A stretch of DNA of 64,000 nucleotides from positions 1 through 64,000 of the forward strand of contig QZFT01000017.1 in the NCBI GenBank assembly GCA_003600225.1. The letters are read 5' to 3'. Of the stretch, positions 16,544-24,289 are shown piece after piece. The notes beneath the pieces are model-generated. The model did no database searches. It had not been told where the DNA came from and was given only the letters and a program-made list of their open reading frames with translations. The number at the start of each line of letters is the position of its first letter. Position 1 is the stretch's first letter. Made by a program: the position numbers and the translations under genes. Source of the stretch: Pseudonocardiaceae bacterium YIM PH 21723. Its GTDB lineage: Bacteria > Actinomycetota > Actinomycetes > Mycobacteriales > Pseudonocardiaceae.

Positions 16544-17518
16544 TCATCCCTCGGGCGTCATACCGAGGGCGTCCAGTACAGCCCACGCGGCCGCTGCGTC
16601 CTGCACGCCGAGCCCCACGCTGGCGTAGAACACCACGTCCTTCGGCCCGCTCCGACCCGGTCGCTCCCCGTTCAGCAGCGCGCCGAGTCCGGCCAGATCC
16701 GCCTCGGCGAGCGTGCCGTCGGCCAGCGCCGCCATCACCGGGCCGGTGTGCCCGACGGCGGTGTGCACATCGTCCACCGCCACCAGGCCCGCCCGGCGCA
16801 GCACATCGGTGCCGACCTCATGCCGATCCGGCTCGAATGAACCGATACACAGCACCGTCGCCCCGTCGGCAAGCCAGCCGGCCTCCAGCACCGGCTGTTT
16901 GCTGAGCGTGCAGGTCACCACCAGGCCGGCGTCCGTCACCGCCTCCCGCGGGGTGGCCACGGCCCGCGCCGGAATGCCCAGTTCCCGGGTCAGCTCGTCG
17001 GCGGTGGCGGTACGGCTGACCTCCCGGGGGCTCCACACCAGGATCTCGGTGAGCGGCCGCACCTCGGCCAGCATCATGGCGTGCGCCCTGGCCTGTACCC
17101 CGGACCCCAGCAGCCCCAGCCGGGCCGGCCCGGGAACGGCCAGCTCGTCGGCGGCGACGGCACTGGCCGCGGCGGTGCGCACCGTGCTGATCACGGTGCC
17201 GTCCAGCAACGCGAAGGGACGTCCGGTGACCGGGTGCATCGCCAGCACGGTCGCCGAGATGCTGGGCAGGCCGAGCTCGGCGTTGCCCGGATGCACGCTG
17301 CCGATCTTGGCCACCGCACCCGTGCCCGCGGACATCCGGGACAGGTAGGCGAAGGCGACCCCGTCCCCGAAACGGCTGGGGTGCATGATCTTGTGCGGCA
17401 GGTCCACCTCGTCCCGGCCGAGGGCCTGGAACGCGGCTCGCTGCGACTCGATGGCGAGCTGGGGAGTCAGTACTTCGCCGACCTTATCGGCCGAGATCTG
17501 CGGAATCGATCCATTCAT
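16544..17518 (-). CDS. Ornithine cyclodeaminase / mu-crystallin family protein
   Basis: The 324-residue protein starts at ATG 17516-17518. The Rossmann segment LGLLGSGVQARAHAMML near residue 132 and the substrate end KIGSVHPGNAELGLPS place it in the ornithine cyclodeaminase/mu-crystallin family, whose members either cyclise diamino acids or reduce cyclic ketimines or act as alanine/ketimine dehydrogenases. Its lead position before both saccharopine dehydrogenases suggests a step in lysine, pipecolate or piperideine-carboxylate metabolism, which is inference from context. A strong hairpin at 17551-17586 separates it from the upstream ssuE-like gene. Confidence 0.85.
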   Translation of the reverse strand: MNGSIPQISADKVGEVLTPQLAIESQRAAFQALGRDEVDLPHKIMHPSRFGDGVAFAYLSRMSAGTGAVAKIGSVHPGNAELGLPSISATVLAMHPVTGRPFALLDGTVISTVRTAAASAVAADELAVPGPARLGLLGSGVQARAHAMMLAEVRPLTEILVWSPREVSRTATADELTRELGIPARAVATPREAVTDAGLVVTCTLSKQPVLEAGWLADGATVLCIGSFEPDRHEVGTDVLRRAGLVAVDDVHTAVGHTGPVMAALADGTLAEADLAGLGALLNGERPGRSGPKDVVFYASVGLGVQDAAAAWAVLDALGMTPEG

Positions 17519-17550
17519 ACCCGGAGCATGACCAATGCCGGATCGCGGCA

Positions 17551-17586
17551 AACGAGGCTTTCCTCTCACCGGAGGAAAGCCTCGTT
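17551..17586. terminator. 15-bp terminator hairpin after ssuE-like gene
   Basis: AACGAGGCTTTCCTC and its exact complement flank a 6-nt loop (TCACCG). It lies just after the ssuE-like stop (17598) and before the cyclodeaminase-family start, so it probably ends the sulfur operon. Confidence 0.8.
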
Positions 17587-17597
17587 CACCGGAAGGC

Positions 17598-18128
17598 TCA
17601 GACCGCGACCGGGGCGCGCAGCGCGATGGAGAACCGGTCCACCACGGTGTGCAGCGGGCCGTGTACCTCCGGGTGCGGGCCGGTCTCCTTGTCGATCGTG
17701 CGATCCAGCACGAACCAGCCGGGCACGATGTGGTCGGCGCCCAGTGAGGACAGCACCGGGCGCAGCGCGTAGTCCAGTGCGAGCACGTGCGCCTGGGTGC
17801 CGCCGGTCAGCACCGGCAGCACCACCTTGCCGGCCAGCGCGAACTGCGGGAGCAGGTCGAGGAGGGTCTTCAGCAGGCCGCTGAAGGAGGCCTTGTAGAC
17901 CGGGGACGCGGCGACCACGCCGTCCGCGGACTCGATCGCGGCGACGGCCGCGGCGATCTGCGGATCAGCGGTGTTACCGGCCAGCAGCGCGGCCGGTGGC
18001 AGGTCACGGACCTTGATCACCTGAATGGTGTGGCCCTGGGCGGTCAGCCGGGCCGCCACGTGGGCGGCCAGCACGGCGGTGCGGGAACTGGCGGACGGGC
18101 TTCCGGACAACACGACGATCCTGGACAT
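17598..18128 (-). CDS. ssuE: NAD(P)H-dependent FMN reductase (SsuE/MsuE-like)
   Basis: The 176-residue flavodoxin-like protein has the phosphate-binding LSGSPSASSRT near the N-terminus, VVAASPVYKASFSGLLKTLLDLLP around residue 92 and LPVLTGGTQAHVLALDYALRPVL, all typical of SsuE/MsuE. It supplies reduced FMN to the two-component monooxygenases encoded upstream. GGGAG precedes the ATG. It is the last gene of the leader-sfnG-sfnB operon, 14 nt after sfnB. Confidence 0.9.
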   Translation of the reverse strand: MSRIVVLSGSPSASSRTAVLAAHVAARLTAQGHTIQVIKVRDLPPAALLAGNTADPQIAAAVAAIESADGVVAASPVYKASFSGLLKTLLDLLPQFALAGKVVLPVLTGGTQAHVLALDYALRPVLSSLGADHIVPGWFVLDRTIDKETGPHPEVHGPLHTVVDRFSIALRAPVAV

Positions 18129-18142
18129 GCGATCTCCCTCAG

Positions 18143-19384
18143 TCAGATCGATCCATGGCGGGGTGGCGGCGTTCCGTTGAGCGCGTAGCGGCCGATGTGC
18201 TGCACCTTCCAGCGCACCGGGTCGTGCAGGGTGTGCGTGCGGGCGTTGCGCCAGTAGCGGTCCAGGTTCAGCGAGTCCAGCGCCGAGCGGGTGCCGGCGA
18301 CCTCGAACAACGCCGCGCTCACCTCCACCGCGACCGGATCGGCGAAGGCCTTCGCCGTCGCCACCGCGATGGACGCGGCCGACGCGGTCTCCTCGGTCAG
18401 GTTCACCCCGGCCTCGTCCACCGCCTTGGCCGCGCGGGACAACAGCGCCTCGGCGGCGCGGACCCGGATCTCCAGTTCACCGAACCGCTGGATGGTCAGC
18501 GGGTCCTCGGCCGCCCATTCCACACCGGATTCGGCCCACGGCCTGCTGTAGTTGCGGACGAACGCCCCCGCCTCGGCCAGTGCGCCGCGCGCGATGCCCA
18601 CGTCGATGGCCGCGTGCAGCAACTGGGCCCTGGCCCCGTGCAACTGCGGGCCGTCGAAGGTCAGGTGGTGCGGAGCCACCAGTTCGGCGGGAACCCGCAC
18701 GTTGTCCAGTTTCACCGTGCCGCTGGCCGTGGTGCGCTGTCCCATGCCGTCCCAGTCGTCCACAATGGACACACCTGGGGTTCCGGCCGGGAGGAAGACC
18801 ACGACGACCTGGTCCTCGGGGTTCTTGGCCGTCACCGGGATCCAGTCGGCGAACAACGCGCCGGTGCTGTAGTTCTTGATTCCATTGAGGACATATCCGC
18901 CGCCGGCGTGTTCGGTCAGCCGGGTGCGGATCTCCTGCGCGTGCCGGGTGCCCTTCTCCGCCTGGGCATTGCCCAGCAGCTTGCCGGCCAGCACCTCGCC
19001 ATAGATCAGCCGCTGCTGCTCGGGCGTTCCCTGCCGGTCCAGCACGTGCAGGAAGGTGAAGTGGCTCTGCGGGATCTGCGCGATGTTGGGGTCCGCCGTC
19101 GCCAGCAGCCGGAATACCTCGGCCGTGGTCACCGCACTGACCTGCGCCCCGCCGTACAACCGGGGCACCGAGATGCCCAGCAGACCGCTGGCCGCCAGCT
19201 CCGCCAGCTCCTGGTGCGGCAGCGTGCGGGACGCATCCCGCTGCGCGGCGGAATCGGCGAACCGCTCAGCCAGCGCCCGGGCGACGGTGATCGCCTCCCG
19301 GTCACCGGTGATCACCTGGGCGGTGTGTTGAATTTTCTTGGGCTGAACGGCCAGGTCGCGGCCGGTCAAGGGTTCGAGGCTCAT
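18143..19384 (-). CDS. sfnB: SfnB-family sulfur-acquisition flavin oxidoreductase
   Basis: The 413-residue protein belongs to the acyl-CoA dehydrogenase/DszC-like flavin monooxygenases. Features are ALAERFADSAAQRDASRTLPHQEL at the N-terminus, PQSHFTFLHVLDRQG near residue 104, a central GIKNYSTGALFADWIPVTA, and the C-terminal LDSLNLDRYWRNARTHTLHDP that marks DszC/SfnB proteins rather than true acyl-CoA dehydrogenases. It should take part in oxidising organosulfur compounds with FMNH2. The ATG overlaps the sfnG stop (ATGA). Confidence 0.88.
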   Translation of the reverse strand: MSLEPLTGRDLAVQPKKIQHTAQVITGDREAITVARALAERFADSAAQRDASRTLPHQELAELAASGLLGISVPRLYGGAQVSAVTTAEVFRLLATADPNIAQIPQSHFTFLHVLDRQGTPEQQRLIYGEVLAGKLLGNAQAEKGTRHAQEIRTRLTEHAGGGYVLNGIKNYSTGALFADWIPVTAKNPEDQVVVVFLPAGTPGVSIVDDWDGMGQRTTASGTVKLDNVRVPAELVAPHHLTFDGPQLHGARAQLLHAAIDVGIARGALAEAGAFVRNYSRPWAESGVEWAAEDPLTIQRFGELEIRVRAAEALLSRAAKAVDEAGVNLTEETASAASIAVATAKAFADPVAVEVSAALFEVAGTRSALDSLNLDRYWRNARTHTLHDPVRWKVQHIGRYALNGTPPPRHGSI

Positions 19385-20508
19385 GCTCCCGCCACTCCCA
19401 CCGGGATCTCCTTGCGCTCCAGCTCGGCTTCCAGCTCCCGCACGATCGGCAGCACGTTCTTACCGAAGTACTCGACCTCCTCCAGGTAGTGCAGGAAGCC
19501 GGTCAGCAGCAGGTTCACCCCGCGCTTCTTGTACTCGATGGCGCGTTCGGCGATCTGCTCCGGGGAGCCGATCAGCTTGGTCTTGAAGCCGTCGTTGTAC
19601 TGCACCAGGTCCTCGAAGGACGAGTCGGCCCACATGCCCTTCTTGTCCGAAGTGGACCGTCCGGCCTGGGCGACGGCGTCCCGGAATCCGTGCACCGCCT
19701 CGACATTGGCCTTGGCGACGATCTCCCGCAGCGTCTCCTTGGCCTCCTTCTCGGTGTCCCGGGCGATGAGGAAGCCGTTGAGGCCGAACTTCACCGTGCG
19801 GCCGTGGACCTGGGCGGCGGCGCTGACCTCCTCGATCTGCTCGGTGATGCCGTCGAAGTCCTTGCCGTTGCTGAAGTACCAGTCCGACACGCGGCCGGCC
19901 ATGGCCCGGGCCGCGGTGGAATTGCCGCCCTGGAAGATCTCCGGAGTCGGACGGCCGGGCAGGTCGAGGGGCTTGGGCTTGAGGTCGTAGCCCCGCAGCC
20001 GGTAGAAGTCACCGGCGAACTGGGCGTTGTCCTCGGTCCAGCTCTTGCGCAGCACCTGGATGAACTCCTCGGCGCGGCGGTAGCGCTCGTCGTGCTCCAG
20101 CCACGGCTCGCCGAGGGCGGTGAACTCGCCCTTGAACCAGCCGGACACCACGTTGACGGCCGCGCGGCCACCGGACAGGTGGTCCACAGTGGACAGCAGC
20201 TTGGCCAGCACGGCGGGCTGCCAGAAGCCGGGGTGCACGGCGGCGATGACCTTCAGTCGCTCGGTGGCCAGCAGCAGCGCGAGGCTGAAGCTCGTCGACT
20301 CCTGCTGGTAGGCGGCACCGTAGCTGGCCATGTAACGGACCTGGGAGAGGGCGTAGTCGAAGCCGTTGTTCTCCGCCAGGATGGCGAGTTTTTTGTTGTA
20401 GTCGTAGCTCCAGTCGGTGCGCTGCTCGATCTCACTGGTGACCAGGCCACCGGACACGTTGGGCACCCAGTAGGCGAACTGCAGCGGGGCATACGGCGAG
20501 GAGGACAC
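19381..20508 (-). CDS. sfnG: Dimethylsulfone monooxygenase SfnG (LLM flavin family)
   Basis: The 375-residue protein is a luciferase-like FMNH2-dependent monooxygenase. FAYWVPNVSGGLVTSEIEQR at the N-terminus, YALSQVRYMASYGA, and VNVVSGWFKGEFTALGEPWLEHDERYRRAEEF are characteristic of SfnG, which converts dimethyl sulfone to methanesulfinate during sulfur starvation. The GTG at 20506-20508 follows CGGGAGA. It is first after the leader peptide (20585-20716) and overlaps sfnB. The leader and upstream palindrome suggest control by cysteine supply plus a LysR regulator. Confidence 0.92.
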   Translation of the reverse strand: MSSSPYAPLQFAYWVPNVSGGLVTSEIEQRTDWSYDYNKKLAILAENNGFDYALSQVRYMASYGAAYQQESTSFSLALLLATERLKVIAAVHPGFWQPAVLAKLLSTVDHLSGGRAAVNVVSGWFKGEFTALGEPWLEHDERYRRAEEFIQVLRKSWTEDNAQFAGDFYRLRGYDLKPKPLDLPGRPTPEIFQGGNSTAARAMAGRVSDWYFSNGKDFDGITEQIEEVSAAAQVHGRTVKFGLNGFLIARDTEKEAKETLREIVAKANVEAVHGFRDAVAQAGRSTSDKKGMWADSSFEDLVQYNDGFKTKLIGSPEQIAERAIEYKKRGVNLLLTGFLHYLEEVEYFGKNVLPIVRELEAELERKEIPVGVAGA

Positions 20509-20584
20509 AGTTATCTCCCGGATTTGGGGGCATGCGGATGCGCGAGAGGGGTCGATCAGGAAAAGGAAGGGCCCTGTCGATCGA

Positions 20585-20716
20585 TCAGCGACACTGCTGC
20601 CGGGTGACCCGGGCGAAATCGACGTGCAGGCGGCGGGTCAGATCCCACCGGTCGGCCAGCACCGCGGACGCGGGCACGCCGAAGGCGCCCGCCGGGTACC
20701 GATAATCGCTGGCCAT
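20585..20716 (-). CDS. Cysteine-type leader peptide (43 aa) of the sfn operon
   Basis: An ATG at 20714-20716 opens a 43-codon frame ending in RRLHVDFARVTRQQCR and TGA. Short actinobacterial leader peptides ending in an RR-x-HVD-x-x-R core with Cys near the stop are found before sulfur-assimilation genes, where stalled translation at cysteine codons is thought to control the downstream operon. The stop is 76 nt before the sfnG GTG. A TACAGT -10 element ends 7 nt before the ATG, so the mRNA may be leaderless. Shorter starts at internal GTG codons are possible; the conserved C-terminal core supports the frame. Confidence 0.8.
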   Translation of the reverse strand: MASDYRYPAGAFGVPASAVLADRWDLTRRLHVDFARVTRQQCR

Positions 20717-20723
20717 AGTTCCG

Positions 20724-20729
20724 ACTGTA
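20724..20729 (-). promoter_or_regulatory. -10 element of the sfn leader promoter
   Basis: TACAGT on the minus strand, with 7 nt to the leader ATG, puts transcription start at or next to the A of ATG. No good -35 was seen at 17-18 nt, in line with activator dependence; the LysR-type palindrome lies upstream at 20774-20790. Confidence 0.5.
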
Positions 20730-20773
20730 CGCATCTCAGCGAGCGTGCGTCGAGAAGAGTTTCACGATCCCGC

Positions 20774-20790
20774 GATAGGCCTCGCCTATC
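20774..20790. promoter_or_regulatory. LysR-type palindrome upstream of sfn leader
   Basis: GATAGGC CTC GCCTATC is a perfect 7-bp inverted repeat about 45-60 bp upstream of the inferred transcription start, overlapping the last bases of the LysR gene. Position and sequence (ATAG...CTAT) fit an activator site for the neighbouring LysR protein. Confidence 0.7.
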
Positions 20791-21688
20791 ACCGGAAGGC
20801 GCGGGCCACATCGGCGAACAGATCGTGCAGGTCACGGACGGCCCGCGGCATCGCTCCGGAGATGCGCCGTTCCAGCACCGTCTGCACCTGGGCACCCGCC
20901 GGCTCCAGCGGCCGGTGGGTGATCAGGCCCGCCCGTTCCAGGGGGTCGCCGAACACGCTGAAGTCGGGCAGCACCGTGACACCCAGACCTTCGGCGACCA
21001 TGAGTTTGCCCAGCTCGGCGCCATCCGTGGAGTAGGAGAAGCGCGGCTGCCTGCCGGCCAGCAGCCGGTGCACGTACCGGTGCATCACGTACCCGGCGCG
21101 CATGACGATCAGCGGCTGGGCGAGCAGGTCGTCCACCCCGATGGCGTCCAGTTCCGCGAGGGGATCATCGGGACGCAGGCAGACCACGACCCGGCCGGTC
21201 ATCAGGTCAGTGGCGGCGAAGTCCGGGGACCGGTCGTCGCCCTCCAGGTGGTTGATCAGCCCCAGGTCCAGGCTTCCGTCCAGCAGCGCGCGGTGGATGT
21301 CCGCCTGCTGCGCGCCGACCACCTCCACCTGGGTGTCCGGGTGCTGTTCGCGGAACAGCCGGATGGTCGGCACCAGCAGCGGCACGGTGGCGGTGTGCAC
21401 GGTGCCCATCCGCACGATCCGGCTGCTGTTGTGCTGGTGATCGGCGGCGCGGCGCAGCCGGTCTACGGCGTCCAGCACGCTCTCGATGTGTGGGAGCAGC
21501 TCGCGGCCCTCGTCGGAGATGCGCGCCCCGGAGCGTTTGCGGTCCAGCAGGCCGACGCCGAGTTCCCGCTCCAGGTTCCGCACGGTCTCGCTGAGCGCGG
21601 GCTGGGACAGGTGCAGCTCCTCGGCGGCGCGGCGCAACGACCCGGCCCTGGTCACCGCCCGGACGTACTCCAGCTGTTCGATCCGCAC
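20789..21688 (-). CDS. LysR-family regulator, probable sfn activator
   Basis: The 299-residue protein begins MRIEQLEYVRAVTRAGSLRR, a canonical LysR HTH (AAEELHLSQPALSETVRNLERELGVGLLDR), and continues with a LysR substrate domain (VRMGTVHTATVPLLVPTIRLF, LIVMRAGYVMHRYVHRLL). The GTG at 21686-21688 follows GGGAGGG. It is in the same direction as and directly upstream of the sulfur operon, whose putative operator overlaps its stop codon. Regulation of sfn genes by it is an inference from position. The PPOX gene upstream (35 nt) may be co-transcribed. Confidence 0.9.
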   Translation of the reverse strand: MRIEQLEYVRAVTRAGSLRRAAEELHLSQPALSETVRNLERELGVGLLDRKRSGARISDEGRELLPHIESVLDAVDRLRRAADHQHNSSRIVRMGTVHTATVPLLVPTIRLFREQHPDTQVEVVGAQQADIHRALLDGSLDLGLINHLEGDDRSPDFAATDLMTGRVVVCLRPDDPLAELDAIGVDDLLAQPLIVMRAGYVMHRYVHRLLAGRQPRFSYSTDGAELGKLMVAEGLGVTVLPDFSVFGDPLERAGLITHRPLEPAGAQVQTVLERRISGAMPRAVRDLHDLFADVARAFR

Positions 21689-21723
21689 GGCACCCTCCCG
21701 AGGTTCAAGGGTCAGGTTATCGC

Positions 21724-22134
21724 TCAGCCGGCGGCCGTGCCCACCACCCGCAGCGGGGTGATCCGGACCACGACCCTGACCACCTCAGGCGGCAGTTCCA
21801 GGTACTCCTCTCCCGCCCCGGGACCCTCGTACCGCTCGGCCAGCGACACGGCCAGTTGCCTGCCGGCGTCCTCGACCACGGTGGCGGTGCCACGCACCTC
21901 GACGTAGCGCTGCGGATCGGCCTTGTCGAACACGCACAGGCTCGCCCGCGGGTCGCGGCGCAGGTTCTTCTCCTTACGCCTGCCCGCAGCCGTGGAGATG
22001 AGCAGGTCATCCCCGTCGGTGCACACCCAGACCACCGAGTTCTGCGGACTGCCGTCCGGGTTCAGCGTTCCCAGCACCGCCGGGTTGCTACCGTCGATGA
22101 TCTTCCGCGCGGCGTCGCTCAGGGCTGCACTCAT
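21724..22134 (-). CDS. PPOX-class flavin/F420-binding protein
   Basis: The 136-residue protein starts at ATG 22132-22134. It has the split-barrel pattern of pyridoxamine-5'-phosphate oxidase-like proteins: AVLGTLNPDGSPQNSVVWV, LLISTAAGRRKEKNLRRDPRASLCVFD and YVEVRGTATVVED. The RRKEKNLRRDPRASL block is typical of actinobacterial PPOX-class enzymes that use F420 or flavin to reduce diverse substrates. Its stop is 35 nt before the LysR start, so the pair may form an operon. Substrate unknown. Confidence 0.85.
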   Translation of the reverse strand: MSAALSDAARKIIDGSNPAVLGTLNPDGSPQNSVVWVCTDGDDLLISTAAGRRKEKNLRRDPRASLCVFDKADPQRYVEVRGTATVVEDAGRQLAVSLAERYEGPGAGEEYLELPPEVVRVVVRITPLRVVGTAAG

Positions 22135-22197
22135 GATCACCAGATTAGCGCGGCCGCACCTTGGCAATCGCCGGGAAAGCTGCTCCACTGAACGATC

Positions 22198-22857
22198 GTG
22201 ACCTGGAGACGATGGGTAGTGGCTCTCTTCGCGACTATGTCGATGACCGCCGGGGTCAGCCCGGCGACGGCGGGCCCCGAACAGTGGAAGATCATGCCGC
22301 TGGGCGACTCGATCACCCATGGGGATGGCAGCTCCACCCAGTCCAGCTATCGCGCGGATCTGTGGCGCATCCTGTACCCCACGCATCCCGGGCTGGACTT
22401 CGTCGGCTCACAGCAGAGCGGGCAGCTCCCGGACACCGACCACGAGGGCCACGGCGGCTGGATGATCGACGATCTGCGAGCGAAGACGATCGGCTGGATC
22501 GTCGCGTTCCAGCCGAGGACCATTCTGCTGCACATCGGCACCAATGACATGGATCGCGGACCGGAGCCGGAGCAGGCGCCTCAGCGACTGGGGGCCTTGC
22601 TGGACGACATCGAGAAGGCCGTGCCGGGGACTCAGGTTTTTGTGGCGACGCTGGTGCCCAGTAAGAAGGCGGCGGTGCAGGAGCGAATTGATCGGTTCAA
22701 CGCTGCGGTTCCCGGGGTGGTGGCTGGGCGGGCGCACGTTTCTCTGGTGCGGATGGATGGGTTGGATCCGGATTTGGATCTGCGGGATGACCTGCATCCA
22801 AACGATCGGGGGTACGGGAAGATGGCCTCGTTGTGGGGGGCGGCTTTGGGTGGTTGA
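22198..22857 (+). CDS. Secreted SGNH/GDSL-type hydrolase (copy 1)
   Basis: The 219-residue precursor has a signal peptide with a hydrophobic core (WVVALFATMSMTAGV) and likely cleavage after PATA. Block I is IMPLGDSITHG with the nucleophile Ser, block III is HIGTNDM, and block V DDLHPNDRGY provides Asp and His. It should be an extracellular esterase or acyl-hydrolase. A paralogue lies at 47387-48112. The last third uses many T/A-ending codons compared with the start, and the gene is followed by the palindromic element at 22959-23013, which also follows the paralogue. Confidence 0.88.
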   Translation: MTWRRWVVALFATMSMTAGVSPATAGPEQWKIMPLGDSITHGDGSSTQSSYRADLWRILYPTHPGLDFVGSQQSGQLPDTDHEGHGGWMIDDLRAKTIGWIVAFQPRTILLHIGTNDMDRGPEPEQAPQRLGALLDDIEKAVPGTQVFVATLVPSKKAAVQERIDRFNAAVPGVVAGRAHVSLVRMDGLDPDLDLRDDLHPNDRGYGKMASLWGAALGG

Positions 22858-22958
22858 CGAAAGAGGGCTTTGGAGGGGGAGACGGGCTTGGGGGCCTGTC
22901 TTTCCTGCCTGCGTGTTGGGTGGGGGCACGCCAGTCTTTCCTTTTGGGTCTCTAGGTT

Positions 22959-23013
22959 CCGAAGTTGACGATGTTCGCGGCGAGGAACGAGCCCCGAACA
23001 TCGTTAACTTCGG
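22959..23013. repeat. 55-nt palindromic element, copy 1 (after SGNH gene)
   Basis: A 19-nt arm beginning CCGAAGTTGACGATGTTCG (22959-22977) pairs with 22995-23013, with one G-T type mismatch, around a 17-nt loop that contains GAGGAACGAG. The copy at 48122-48174 has the same outer arm but a changed inner stem with compensating changes, and its loop contains the reverse complement CTCGTTCCTC. It lies 101 nt after the SGNH stop. Confidence 0.85.
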
Positions 23014-23100
23014 GGCACTTGATGGGGCCTTCACTGGGAGCGAACCAGCATCACCCGATAGGAATTCGCTAACGATCTTCACCGTCGGCATGATGAACAT

Positions 23101-24270
23101 ATGGGCGAAAAAATCCTCCTGAGCATCGCGGACACCCTGTCCGCCGATCCGCGATCACTCACGCCCACCCAGCTTCACGCCCGCGAAGAAGTCCTGTTCC
23201 AAGCCCGGACCATCATCGAAGCGGCGTTGATCGACACCATCGGCGTGATGGACTCACGCGGCACCACGGAGACCACCGAAGTGCTGCCGACCCGGCAGTG
23301 GTTGCGGGCTCGTCACCGCACCAGCTGGCGCGAAGCCAAAGACCTCGTGGCCCTGAGCCACGCCCTGAAAGTACTGCCGCTCACCGACAAACTCTTCACA
23401 GCCGGAGAGATCACCCTGGCCCATGTCCAGGTGATCGCGCGTGGTTTGAATCGGACCACCAGCGTGACCCGAGCCGGGTTCCTGGACGCCGAACACATCT
23501 ACTCCGAACTGGCACGCGTGGAGACACCGGAAAAGGTGGAATGGGCGATCCGCTACCTGCTCGCGCAGCTCGATCCCGATGCTGAGGATGAGAAGGCTCT
23601 CGACCGGTATGAGAAGCGGGGTCTGGATTTCTTCGAGTCCGATGGGTTCATGCAGTTGCGCGGTTATCTGGATTCGAGCACCGGCGCGAAGGTGAAGGCG
23701 GCGATCGACGCGGTGATAAAGCCACCGGCAGCCGATGACCAGCGGACCGCCTCCCAGCGGCGGGCCGACGCATTGGGTGAGGTGTGTGATAGGGCCTTGC
23801 GCGGTGACTCGCTGCCCTCCAGTGGTGGTCAGCGGGCGCAGGTCAACATCACCTGCACCCTCTCGGAGCTGATGAACGCCGGTGCCCTCACCGGACAAGC
23901 GGTGATCGACGGAGTCGGGGTTATCGACCCGGAGACCCTGCGGCGGATCGCCTGCGACTGCAACGTCTCCCGGATCCTGCTCGGCCCCAGAGGCGAAGTC
24001 CTCGATGTCGGGCGGTCGACCCGAGTCGCACCTGTGGCGCTGCGGAGAGCACTGAGCTTGCGGGACGAGCACTGCTCTTGGGACGGCTGCGAAGCACCGG
24101 CCCGGTACTGCGATGTGCACCATGTCGAGGTCCACTGGGCACACGGTGGCGAGACCAACCTGAAGAACTGCGGACTGTACTGCGGCCACCACCACACCGC
24201 GATCCACACCTACGACACGGTGACCGTGCGAAGACCGGACGGTGGGTTCCTCACCCGCAGACGCCACTGA
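23101..24270 (+). CDS. DUF222 / HNH endonuclease-like protein (13E12 family type)
   Basis: The 389-residue protein carries an N-terminal DUF222 helical region (HAREEVLFQARTIIEAALIDTIGVMDSRG, ... AGEITLAHVQVIARGL) and a C-terminal HNH nuclease: CSWDGCEAP, then YCDVHHVEVHWAHGGETNLKNCGLYCGHHHTAIH, with metal-binding cysteines and histidines intact. Such proteins form large paralogous families in actinobacteria, often inside mobile or repetitive regions; their role is unclear. No good ribosome site is visible at the ATG, so start is uncertain. The GC content at third positions is lower in the first part than in neighbours. Confidence 0.85.
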   Translation: MGEKILLSIADTLSADPRSLTPTQLHAREEVLFQARTIIEAALIDTIGVMDSRGTTETTEVLPTRQWLRARHRTSWREAKDLVALSHALKVLPLTDKLFTAGEITLAHVQVIARGLNRTTSVTRAGFLDAEHIYSELARVETPEKVEWAIRYLLAQLDPDAEDEKALDRYEKRGLDFFESDGFMQLRGYLDSSTGAKVKAAIDAVIKPPAADDQRTASQRRADALGEVCDRALRGDSLPSSGGQRAQVNITCTLSELMNAGALTGQAVIDGVGVIDPETLRRIACDCNVSRILLGPRGEVLDVGRSTRVAPVALRRALSLRDEHCSWDGCEAPARYCDVHHVEVHWAHGGETNLKNCGLYCGHHHTAIHTYDTVTVRRPDGGFLTRRRH

Positions 24271-24289
24271 TCCCTACGACGGCCGGTGC

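Noticed and set aside
17598-20508. Reading the sfnB gene as a beta-oxidation acyl-CoA dehydrogenase
   Set aside because: Its C-terminal RYWRNARTHTLHDP block and coupling to sfnG and an FMN reductase mark the DszC/SfnB sulfur group.
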